A stretch of DNA of 64,000 nucleotides from positions 186,001 through 250,000 of the forward strand of contig NZ_RQGD01000035.1 in assembly GCF_004770745.1 (NCBI RefSeq). Direction: 5' to 3'. Below, one piece after another: positions 53,674-61,414 of this stretch. The notes under the pieces are model-generated. The model had not been told where the DNA came from, searched no databases, and was given only the letters and a program-made list of their open reading frames with translations. Position 1 is the first letter of the stretch. Every line of letters begins with the position of its first letter. The position numbers and the translations under genes were made by a program. Source of the stretch: Leptospira ognonensis. Its GTDB lineage: Bacteria; Spirochaetota; Leptospiria; Leptospirales; Leptospiraceae.

Positions 53674-54900
53674 ATGCCTCTATTTACCTATGTAGCGTTC
53701 AATAAAAAAGGCAAGGAAGAAAAAGGTATCGTTGATGCCAATAATATCCAAGCAGCACGAACTAAATTAAAGAACAAAGGGCTTTATGTACGCTCCATCT
53801 TAGAAGATAGAGAGAAAGAAGAAAGGGATCTCTTCCCCTTTTTAACGAAACTTTTATACAGGATTCCAAGAAAGGAAGTGGGTCTATTTTCAAAGATGCT
53901 CGGCACGCTGCTTGGTGCAGGAATCCCACTAGACAGATGTTTAATGTCTATCATTGATCAGATAGAAAATGTCTATTTAAAGAAAGTCATCATCGAGATG
54001 CGTGCAGACATTACGGAAGGATTATCCCTTTCTGAGTCTATGAAAAAGCATCCGACTGTTTTTCCAGATCAATATCCGTCTTTGATTGCTGTTGGCGAAT
54101 CAACTGGAAATTACGAAGACACTTTGCATAGGTTAGCTGAGCTAGAGGAGAAATCTGCGGAACTTAAATCAAAAGTCCAAGTGGCGATGATTTATCCCGT
54201 CATCATGGGTGCTCTATCACTCGCCGTTTCCGTTTTTTTACTCATTGTTGTAATTCCTCAAATTGAACAACTTTTTGCTTCTTTTAATGCAACCCTCCCT
54301 CTCATCACTAGGATCGTCATAGGGCTATCCTATTTTTTAACAAACTATTGGTGGCTCATCATCATATCCCTCGTTGCTGGTTCTCTTGGTTTTGCCAAAT
54401 GGAAAGGTACTGAAAACGGTATGAAAGCATGGGATCGTTTCTTACTGAAGGTTCCCGTTGTAGGCTCCTTACTCAAAAAAGTATTAGTTTCTAACTTTGC
54501 GAGAAACCTGTCTATTTTACTCATGAATCGCGTTCCACTCATCGTTTCACTCAATATTGTCTCAGATGTTGTCAATCATACGGTCTTTCGAGAAGAGATT
54601 TCAGCAGCCATCATCAAGATCAAAGAGGGGGGGAAACTCTCTGATTCCTTGCAGGGCTCTCAAATCCTTTCACAAATGGTGCTTGGGATGCTCAATGCAG
54701 GTGAGGCCTCCGATAAAGTGCCAGAAATGATGACAAAATTATCAGAAATTTATGAAAGTGAAGTGGATACCGCAATAAAATCTTTGACCCAGTCTCTAGA
54801 ACCGATTATGATTTTAGTAATGGGTGGGATCATTTTTACAATCATGGCGGCAATCATGACACCCATGTACAAGCTCACGCAAGAAATCCAAAATATGTAA
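53674..54900 (+). CDS. gspF: Type II secretion inner-membrane platform protein GspF
   Basis: The 408-residue protein has the two GspF repeats (about 70-190 and 270-395), each with an LLGAGIPLDRCL- or LLMNRVPLIVSLN-type motif, and three membrane segments (about 170-195, 215-240, 375-400). The N terminus MPLFTYVAFNKKGKEEKGIVDA is standard. It anchors the ATPase GspE and the pseudopilins. The gene is followed by gspG after 18 bases with a good ribosome site (AAGAGGAATGGGG). Confidence 0.95.
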   Translation: MPLFTYVAFNKKGKEEKGIVDANNIQAARTKLKNKGLYVRSILEDREKEERDLFPFLTKLLYRIPRKEVGLFSKMLGTLLGAGIPLDRCLMSIIDQIENVYLKKVIIEMRADITEGLSLSESMKKHPTVFPDQYPSLIAVGESTGNYEDTLHRLAELEEKSAELKSKVQVAMIYPVIMGALSLAVSVFLLIVVIPQIEQLFASFNATLPLITRIVIGLSYFLTNYWWLIIISLVAGSLGFAKWKGTENGMKAWDRFLLKVPVVGSLLKKVLVSNFARNLSILLMNRVPLIVSLNIVSDVVNHTVFREEISAAIIKIKEGGKLSDSLQGSQILSQMVLGMLNAGEASDKVPEMMTKLSEIYESEVDTAIKSLTQSLEPIMILVMGGIIFTIMAAIMTPMYKLTQEIQNM

Positions 54901-54918
54901 TTTTAAGAGGAATGGGGA

Positions 54919-55392
54919 ATGAAAAAATTCGGAAGAAATAGAAAATTAAAAGAAGGTTTGACTCTGATCGAACTAACGGTCGTCATCCTAATCATTGGGT
55001 CGCTCATGGGAATTTTGTATGCTGGATTTAAAAACTTTGGAAGTGGCAATGATAGCCAGGCAAAGTTGAAAGTTCAAAATGATAGCAGAATTTTAGAAAT
55101 CAAGCTTAGGGAATACTTTGATAAATTTTCAAAATATCCAACAGAAGAACAAGGGTTACGTGCTTTGATTGAAAGGCCAGACGATGAAGAAGTTGCTGCA
55201 GATTATGAGCCGCTCATCCGAGACAAATCCGTTCTAAAGGATCCGTGGGGAACTCCTTATCAATTGAAATATGATGAAAATAATACCTACCAGATTCTTA
55301 CATTAGGGGCTGACAAAAAAGAAGGTGGAGAGGGTAGAAATAAGGATTTCAATATTTTAGATTCAGAAGATTACCCTACCGCTCTGAAGTAA
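54919..55392 (+). CDS. gspG: Type II secretion major pseudopilin GspG
   Basis: The 157-residue prepilin has the cleavage region KEG followed by LTLIELTVVILIIGSLMGIL, with the glutamate at position 5 after the cleavage site. The globular part shows YPTEEQGLRALIERP and DPWGTPYQLKYDE, typical of GspG. The C terminus LGADKKEGGEGRNKDFNI resembles the calcium-binding loop, here with Lys-Lys in place of one acidic residue. It makes the pseudopilus shaft. The stop codon is directly followed by the gspH ATG. Confidence 0.95.
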   Translation: MKKFGRNRKLKEGLTLIELTVVILIIGSLMGILYAGFKNFGSGNDSQAKLKVQNDSRILEIKLREYFDKFSKYPTEEQGLRALIERPDDEEVAADYEPLIRDKSVLKDPWGTPYQLKYDENNTYQILTLGADKKEGGEGRNKDFNILDSEDYPTALK

Positions 55393-56016
55393 ATGCTAAC
55401 TACTGGCAGGCGATTTGCCAGCCGAAAAAGAGTTCGATCAGGATTAACCCTGGTTGAACTTGTAATAGTCATCATGATCGTAGGATTCCTCATGGTTTTC
55501 GTAGGAGGGATTTTGCGTAATTTATTAATACCGACAACGGAAGATGTTTCTGCAAAACTCTCAGAAGCTTTCAAATTCGGGGCGGACAAGGCACAACTAA
55601 CAAATCAAACCGTTGTTTTTCGGTATGATTTTGATAAGGCAGAATATCAATTTTTTAGTCTTAAAAGGGAGGAGGACGGCATCGTCGAGGAATCAATTCT
55701 CAAAAAAACCAAACTTCCGTTTTATTCTAAAATTCTAAAGACTAGGGATTTTTCTGGAAAAGTAAATTACCAAGGTCAGTTTAAAATTCAATTCTCTCCC
55801 CAAGGAAATACAACGGACTTATTTATTTATCTTGGGAGCGATTCTGAGATTAAAAAAACAATGCAGATCTTTCGATACTCTGGAAAGATTAAAATTTTTC
55901 CAGGTGAGTACATTCTTGAAGAACAGAGATCCGATCGAGATAAGATATCTTACGGTTTGGATGAACGTGATGAACAAGTGGACACAAATGCGCCATCACA
56001 AAAAACACCTAGGTAA
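55393..56016 (+). CDS. gspH: Type II secretion minor pseudopilin GspH-like
   Basis: The 207-residue protein has a prepilin leader ending VRSG before LTLVELVIVIMIVGFLMVFVGG, with the +5 glutamate. The globular part (about 50-180) is beta-rich (TVVFRYDFDKAEYQFFSLKREEDG). Assignment to GspH is by position between gspG and the GspI-like gene. The next gene overlaps by about 47 bases in another frame. Confidence 0.8.
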   Translation: MLTTGRRFASRKRVRSGLTLVELVIVIMIVGFLMVFVGGILRNLLIPTTEDVSAKLSEAFKFGADKAQLTNQTVVFRYDFDKAEYQFFSLKREEDGIVEESILKKTKLPFYSKILKTRDFSGKVNYQGQFKIQFSPQGNTTDLFIYLGSDSEIKKTMQIFRYSGKIKIFPGEYILEEQRSDRDKISYGLDERDEQVDTNAPSQKTPR

Positions 56017-56515
56017 AAGACGTGGTTTTACTTTGATTGAGGTCACCATTGGAATGGCAATGGCAGCGGTAGCCATGGTATATACTTATTCTATGATCGC
56101 CGATGGGATGAAATACCAAAAGCAGGGTGTTCAGCTTGCCAATGCAGTTCACTTAGCAAAAATCAAAATGGCACAGGTGGATTCATCGACAACAATGACT
56201 TCGGATACCACAAAAGGTCCTGTTCCAGGTTTTCCTGGATATGAATTTGTCACAGAAATCAAAGAAGAAGAAATGGATCTACTCAAATTGGCAGGTGGTC
56301 CCGGAGCCGATGCCTTAAGAAAAAAAGCACCCAAGGACCTGTTAGGCGATAAAGATGTGGGCTTAAATGATCTGATGAAGAAGACAGGAAAAAGTAAAAC
56401 GTTTGAAACTGGGGGGATACTAAAAGTTTTTCGAGTGAAAGTTACGATTACATATCCCGATGGGAACAAAAAGAAGGAGTATACTGTTGAAACCTTCAGG
56501 TCAACAAAATACTAA
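55970..56515 (+). CDS. gspI: Type II secretion minor pseudopilin GspI-like
   Basis: The protein has the prepilin motif KRRG before FTLIEVTIGMAMAAVAMVYTYS with the +5 glutamate. The start is uncertain: ATG codons at 55961, 55970 and 55988 all lie inside gspH and give leaders of 13 to 22 residues; 55970 has GGA about 8 bases upstream. The rest (VHLAKIKMAQVDSSTTM, FPGYEFVTEIKEEEMDL and a basic end) fits GspI by position, with a longer insert (about 80-140) than in most GspI proteins. Stop overlaps the gspJ start. Confidence 0.75.
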   Translation: MNKWTQMRHHKKHLGKRRGFTLIEVTIGMAMAAVAMVYTYSMIADGMKYQKQGVQLANAVHLAKIKMAQVDSSTTMTSDTTKGPVPGFPGYEFVTEIKEEEMDLLKLAGGPGADALRKKAPKDLLGDKDVGLNDLMKKTGKSKTFETGGILKVFRVKVTITYPDGNKKKEYTVETFRSTKY

Positions 56516-57147
56516 TGAACAAACGGAAAGGATTCACACTTATAGAGATTTCCATAGTCGTTATGGTTCTTGGAAGCATTTTTACAGGCATCTTTATGGT
56601 GTTTTATACTTCCAACAAAATTGCCAGAAAAGGTGCTTCTGAAAAAGGAGCAAACAGAAAGGATATTCTTTATGCCATCGAAAACATTAGGTCAAGCATC
56701 GCTCGTACTTATTTTATAGATAACCAGCGAAGGGTTCTATTTGTCGGCAAATCTGAGGGTGTGACAGGTGAAAGAAATGATCGGATTGTTTTTTGTTCTG
56801 CCAATCCCAATGCGGAAGAAGAGGATAGTGCTTCTGTCCGAGAGGTATCGTTTTTTCTACGAAAAATGGAAAAACCGAAACGTCCCGATCTATACTATCT
56901 GATCCGAAGGGAAGATGAGATGGTGGACAATTTTCCCACCCAAGGTGGAATCGAACATATACTTCTTGAAAACGTGAAGAGTTTTCAATTAAAATACTCG
57001 GAACGGGGTGACAAATGGGCAGAAGACTGGAATTCCAGAACGACCAAAAAGATCCCGAGACTCGTACGAATCGAAATCATCTCACTTGTTGGAAATGCAT
57101 TTTTAAAATATGAATCACTCGCCCATCCGGTCATACTATTTAAATAG
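56515..57147 (+). CDS. gspJ: Type II secretion minor pseudopilin GspJ-like
   Basis: The 210-residue protein has the motif KRKG before FTLIEISIVVMVLGSIFTGI with the +5 glutamate. The globular part includes VLFVGKSEGVTGERNDRIVF and EVSFFLRKMEKP, as in GspJ where a beta-rich domain follows the helix. With GspI and GspK it forms the pseudopilus tip. The ATG overlaps the gspI stop (TAATG), and its end overlaps gspK. Confidence 0.8.
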   Translation: MNKRKGFTLIEISIVVMVLGSIFTGIFMVFYTSNKIARKGASEKGANRKDILYAIENIRSSIARTYFIDNQRRVLFVGKSEGVTGERNDRIVFCSANPNAEEEDSASVREVSFFLRKMEKPKRPDLYYLIRREDEMVDNFPTQGGIEHILLENVKSFQLKYSERGDKWAEDWNSRTTKKIPRLVRIEIISLVGNAFLKYESLAHPVILFK

Positions 57148-58210
57148 GCGCAAACGAGGCGGGTTTATGGTGCTAGTTCTCATCATGGCACTTGGCTCAG
57201 CTTCTTTATTTACTGCGAGTAAATTCTTTCAAGACGCGGCGACGGAATACCAAATTGCCAAAACGCAAGCAGATGGCTTTCGGGCACACATGCTAGCCAA
57301 AGCGGGATTTATGGGCGCCGTTGGAGCTCTGAAGAAGATCCCAGAGGAAGTCCTTTACCAGTCCGGACTGGCACTTGACCCACCTCCCATTCCGCTAGGG
57401 GGTGGAGTGATCTATTACACGATGAGTCCAGAAGATGGGAAAATCAATGTAAATTCTCTCATAAAAATTTATGATGACCAGCCAAACCAACGGTCCATCG
57501 AAATGATGACAAGGTTGTTCAATCAATTCGGTCTGAAAAGGGAATTGATTTTTCCCATTTTAGATTGGGTGGACGAAAATCATACAGAAACCGGCGGGGG
57601 AGCAGAACAATACTATTACTCTCGATTGAAACCACCAAGAAAAATTAAGAACGCACCTCTCTATAGTTTATCAGAAATATTAAATATTAAGGGATACGAT
57701 AGGGCCACTGTCTATGAATCGCTGAAGCCGAAGGATTACGATAAAAATAATTCTAAGGCCTTTTTAACCGAGGAAGAAAGAGCTTTAAGGTCCGATAAAG
57801 ACTATGTGCTTTCGAACAATATTACCGCTTATTTGCCCGCTGGTGATTCCTACGATGATCGAATCAATATTAATACCGCACCTTATTTTGTTCTCATGTC
57901 GCTTTCTGATTTTATGACGAAACAAGCAGTCATGAAAATTCTAAAATTGAAATTACAGAAAGGCGGATATATAAAAGAATTAAAAGACCTTGAAACGGAA
58001 CCTGAATTCCAAGTAAAGACTTCAGGAGAATTGACCTTGTATAAGGAACTCGCGGGCGAAGGTACTGAAGTGTCTGGTGGTCGCATTAAAACAAAAGGAG
58101 AAGTATATAAGATTACTGGTGTCGGAATCATCAAAGACAAAGTTACTCGTAAAGTGACTGGTTTATTTGACCTTACCAATAATCAGATGTTATACTATAC
58201 GGAAGATTAA
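57110..58210 (+). CDS. gspK: Type II secretion minor pseudopilin GspK
   Basis: The 366-residue protein has a prepilin-like N terminus (RRKRGGFMVLVLIMALGSASLFTAS) without the +5 glutamate, which is normal for GspK, and a large globular part (about 60-360) with INVNSLIKIYDDQP and INTAPYFVLMSLSD, the latter an HhH-like motif typical of the family. It caps the pseudopilus tip. It overlaps gspJ by 38 bases and is 2 bases from gspL. Confidence 0.9.
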   Translation: MNHSPIRSYYLNRRKRGGFMVLVLIMALGSASLFTASKFFQDAATEYQIAKTQADGFRAHMLAKAGFMGAVGALKKIPEEVLYQSGLALDPPPIPLGGGVIYYTMSPEDGKINVNSLIKIYDDQPNQRSIEMMTRLFNQFGLKRELIFPILDWVDENHTETGGGAEQYYYSRLKPPRKIKNAPLYSLSEILNIKGYDRATVYESLKPKDYDKNNSKAFLTEEERALRSDKDYVLSNNITAYLPAGDSYDDRININTAPYFVLMSLSDFMTKQAVMKILKLKLQKGGYIKELKDLETEPEFQVKTSGELTLYKELAGEGTEVSGGRIKTKGEVYKITGVGIIKDKVTRKVTGLFDLTNNQMLYYTED

Positions 58211-58212
58211 GT

Positions 58213-59835
58213 ATGTTCTCATTCGATCAATATCTTGCAATCGACTATGGAAGTACGCTACTTAAGGGAGTACTTTTTAAAAAAGTTTTAGGAAAGGTTA
58301 CGATTCTTCGTACAGAGAGTTTACCTGTGGTTAGGCTGGACGAAAATGAAGGTGACCCTTACGAATACAATATAGTCAGATTCATACAGTCATTTTTCCC
58401 GGAGGAAGACAGGTTCCTTTTGAATTTAGGAATTCACAATCTATTTGTTCGAGATTTAACGATACCACTGACCTCGGAAAAAGCGATTCTTGAGGTTCTG
58501 CCGTTTGAAATTGAAAATTTAGTCCCCTATCCGATGGAAGAGCTAGAGGTGATAGGAAAAACGTGGAAGATTGGAAAAGAATCTTCCGAGCTCATATGTT
58601 TTAATGTCCATCATTCAGAATTAAATAGAGCCTTAAAACCATTTGCAAAAGGTGATCTCCAACTTTCCTGTTTGTCACTTGATTCTTTTGTCATTTCATC
58701 TATCATCTCAAAACATCATAACCTTCTGATCCATGAGAAGACAGTTCTGCAATTGGATATAGGCGGAAAATATTCTATCTTAAATATAGTTCAGGATGGA
58801 AAATTAAGACATACACGACAAATCTATCTCGGCGGTCAGGAGATTACCGAAGAAATCGCAAAAGTATTAAAAGTAGATACAACACAGGCCGAAGAAATAA
58901 AAAGTTCCATTCAATTTCCAATCTTTTCCCAGGAAGAGAATCTTGAGGCAGAACAAAAATTTTTATCTCGATTTGCTATATCTTCGCTACAATTAAAAAG
59001 TATAAAGAAACTCATACAGACCAAAATTGAAGCCGTCATACACGAAATGGAAAATAGTATTTTTTCGCTGAGTGAACAAGAACGACCTTCTTTAATATTA
59101 CTCTCAGGGGGCGGCAGTTTATTTCAAGGTCTGCTTGAACATGTACAGAATCGTTTAAACCTACCAGTGAGTCGGTATGATTTTTTAGGCATTAGTGATC
59201 CTACCCTAGTAACTGCTATTGGAACCGGCATCCATTTTGAATCTCGTAACCAAGTTAATTTTTTGGGAACCGGATTCGCAAAAAGAATAAATGCAAATCG
59301 CTTTCGTATCAGTGCTTTTAAACCTCATTTAATTTTAGTTGGCATTTCACTTATATTACTGTTAGGTGTTTTTATAATCGGCATCATACTTGACAACAGA
59401 AAAATCAGCGCCAATCGAAAGATACTCGCTGAAAAATTTAAATCAGGTATCGGTGGTGAGATATCCGAAGAGGAAGATGTATTAACTGTTGCGGCATCGC
59501 GATTGAAAGCCGAGAAAAAAAAGACAGAAATCTATAGATTATTCCTTTCGAAAGAAAGCATCCTAGACTTAATGAATGATCTTTCAGAACAATTTCCAAG
59601 TACCGAAGCACTGCCTTTCGTTTTGGATCAATTCAACTTTGAAGAGAATGAAATTAAAATCTTCGGTCGAGTGAACGAATTTGGTGAAATAGGTACGATT
59701 CAAGCTGCCTTAGAAAAATCAGAAAAATTCACGAATGTACAAGTATTGAACAAAAGACTCATCACTGGTGTTAATAAATTGAAAGTTAGCTTTCAGATCA
59801 AAATGGACTTAGTTGTTCCAAAGGAAGATATGTAA
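58213..59835 (+). CDS. gspL: Type II secretion GspL / PilM-like protein
   Basis: The 540-residue protein begins with an actin-like domain (YLAIDYGSTLLKGVLFKK, about 5-340; LLQLDIGGKY-type phosphate segments and LILLSGGGSLFQGLLE), a membrane helix (about 370-392) and a C-terminal ferredoxin-like periplasmic part. GspL ties GspE to GspM. Actin-like features are somewhat nearer PilM than usual GspL, but the fused membrane helix and position support GspL. The gspM ATG overlaps its stop. Confidence 0.85.
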   Translation: MFSFDQYLAIDYGSTLLKGVLFKKVLGKVTILRTESLPVVRLDENEGDPYEYNIVRFIQSFFPEEDRFLLNLGIHNLFVRDLTIPLTSEKAILEVLPFEIENLVPYPMEELEVIGKTWKIGKESSELICFNVHHSELNRALKPFAKGDLQLSCLSLDSFVISSIISKHHNLLIHEKTVLQLDIGGKYSILNIVQDGKLRHTRQIYLGGQEITEEIAKVLKVDTTQAEEIKSSIQFPIFSQEENLEAEQKFLSRFAISSLQLKSIKKLIQTKIEAVIHEMENSIFSLSEQERPSLILLSGGGSLFQGLLEHVQNRLNLPVSRYDFLGISDPTLVTAIGTGIHFESRNQVNFLGTGFAKRINANRFRISAFKPHLILVGISLILLLGVFIIGIILDNRKISANRKILAEKFKSGIGGEISEEEDVLTVAASRLKAEKKKTEIYRLFLSKESILDLMNDLSEQFPSTEALPFVLDQFNFEENEIKIFGRVNEFGEIGTIQAALEKSEKFTNVQVLNKRLITGVNKLKVSFQIKMDLVVPKEDM

Positions 59836-60359
59836 TGTTAGATCGACTTAATGATAGAGAAAGATTGCTGGTTTTCGGCTCAGGAGCTTTTGTTGCTTTG
59901 CTGGGAATTTACACTATTTTATCTTTATTTGTCGATCTCAGAAATAAATTAACGGAAGAGATTTATGAGACAAGATCGCAAGCCACACAATTAGACCGAA
60001 TCATTCGAGAATACAACTATCTGAGAAGTCTACAGTCTGGGGGAAGTGAAGAAGATGTGAGTGTCATGTATTCAAAGTTAGACCAAATTTTAGTTCGATA
60101 TAATCTAAAAGATAAGGTTCAAACAATGAAGGACTCAACGACAACCATCAGAAAGGATTATAGCAAGATTCAAATTGACGTTTCCTTTCGATCTGTATTG
60201 CTTCAAGATGTGATAAAAATGATTTATGACATTGAAAAGAACAAACAAGTGCAAGCCAAAGTCGATTACCTTACATTTCGTAAACCTTTTGCAGAAAAAG
60301 AAGTTTATGATATCAATTTAAAAGTATCATCCTATAGCCGAATTTCAAAAGGAAAGTAA
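59835..60359 (+). CDS. gspM: Type II secretion GspM-like protein
   Basis: The 174-residue protein has a short cytoplasmic tail (MLDRLNDRERLLVFGSGA), one membrane helix (about 11-33) and a helical then ferredoxin-like periplasmic part. Assignment to GspM rests on this layout and the position between gspL and gspN; the sequence is weakly conserved. Its start overlaps the last base of gspL. Confidence 0.75.
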   Translation: MLDRLNDRERLLVFGSGAFVALLGIYTILSLFVDLRNKLTEEIYETRSQATQLDRIIREYNYLRSLQSGGSEEDVSVMYSKLDQILVRYNLKDKVQTMKDSTTTIRKDYSKIQIDVSFRSVLLQDVIKMIYDIEKNKQVQAKVDYLTFRKPFAEKEVYDINLKVSSYSRISKGK

Positions 60360-60361
60360 TT

Positions 60362-61357
60362 GTGGCAAAAGAAAAAATTATAGAAGAAGAATTGGAAGAA
60401 TATGATCCCGATGAAGAAGTTTTAGAATCTTTATTAGAAGGCGATTCTGAAAACGAGGAAGAATCAGAAGAATTAGAAGAAGAGTCAAGATTAAATTCCA
60501 AAAAAATTCTAACACTGATTGGCCTTGGTTTCGTTTCCTTTGTTATTTTTTTACTTTTTACATTCCCTTTAGATGAAATGGTTCGATCCGTTTTGGTTGA
60601 AACATCACGTGATTCGGGAATCATTATCGAATCGAAAGAAATACATTTTCCTATCTTTGGGAGAAAGTCTTTTGATTCCTTTTCTGTTCAATTTTCGAAT
60701 GGAACTGTAATGAAAGCAGAAGAATTAAGTGTATCTGTTTCTCTACCTGGTTTATTAAACCAAAGAGTCGATGGAGATGCAGAGATTGGTTTTTTTAAAT
60801 ATGATGGCGGTGATACTTCATTTCAAATCAAATCGATTTCTTTTCCTCTCAGAATCGCATCTATAGAAGAGAAAATCACAAAGTGGAATGGGGAAGGCGA
60901 GATTGAGTTTTCAGGTGGGAAATTTTTTGATTCTGTGGAAATCCCTATGCTTGGCAGTTTAAAAGGTCAAGAGATTCGAAAAGGATCCATTCATTTTAAA
61001 ATACGCTCTGGAAAAGTTCTGATAGAGAAAGGAAACATTGAATCCTCGATTGCTAAAATTCAATTTCAGGGAGTGATTCGATTATCCGATGTCATGAACT
61101 TATCCCAATTGGATTTAAAGGTCTGTGCCACATTGAATGAAAAATTTGCGCTTGAAAGACAGGATATCGCGGGACTCGCCACTCTATTACCCCAGGAAAA
61201 TGGGAAAATATGTGTTCCGATTAGAGGATCTATTTCCTCTCCAAAAGTCGACATTCCAAACTTAAATCAGTTTGGAAGTCCGACGGGGATACAGACAGAA
61301 GCGACTACACCGGGAACCGATAGCGGCAATCCAACAAGCGTTACACCTGCAAATTAA
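60362..61357 (+). CDS. gspN: Type II secretion GspN-like protein
   Basis: The 331-residue protein starts at GTG 60362 and has a Glu-rich cytoplasmic N terminus (about 1-45), one membrane helix (about 52-72), and a periplasmic beta-rich domain, with SFDSFSVQFSNGTVMKAEEL and a C-terminal Pro/Thr-rich tail. It resembles GspN of type II systems in delta-proteobacteria and leptospires. Its function is unclear; it is the last gene before the terminator. Confidence 0.7.
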   Translation: MAKEKIIEEELEEYDPDEEVLESLLEGDSENEEESEELEEESRLNSKKILTLIGLGFVSFVIFLLFTFPLDEMVRSVLVETSRDSGIIIESKEIHFPIFGRKSFDSFSVQFSNGTVMKAEELSVSVSLPGLLNQRVDGDAEIGFFKYDGGDTSFQIKSISFPLRIASIEEKITKWNGEGEIEFSGGKFFDSVEIPMLGSLKGQEIRKGSIHFKIRSGKVLIEKGNIESSIAKIQFQGVIRLSDVMNLSQLDLKVCATLNEKFALERQDIAGLATLLPQENGKICVPIRGSISSPKVDIPNLNQFGSPTGIQTEATTPGTDSGNPTSVTPAN

Positions 61358-61390
61358 AAAAAAAGCCCACCGAAATTCGGCAGGCTTTTT
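61357..61390. terminator. Bidirectional intrinsic terminator between gspN and nrdJ
   Basis: AAAAAGCC (about 61359-61366) pairs with GGCTTTTT (61383-61390), with an inner CCGA/TCGG stem. A tract on one side and T tract on the other serve both converging genes. Confidence 0.8.
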
Positions 61391-61414
61391 GGTCTTTTCT
61401 TTAGCTCCCGCTTC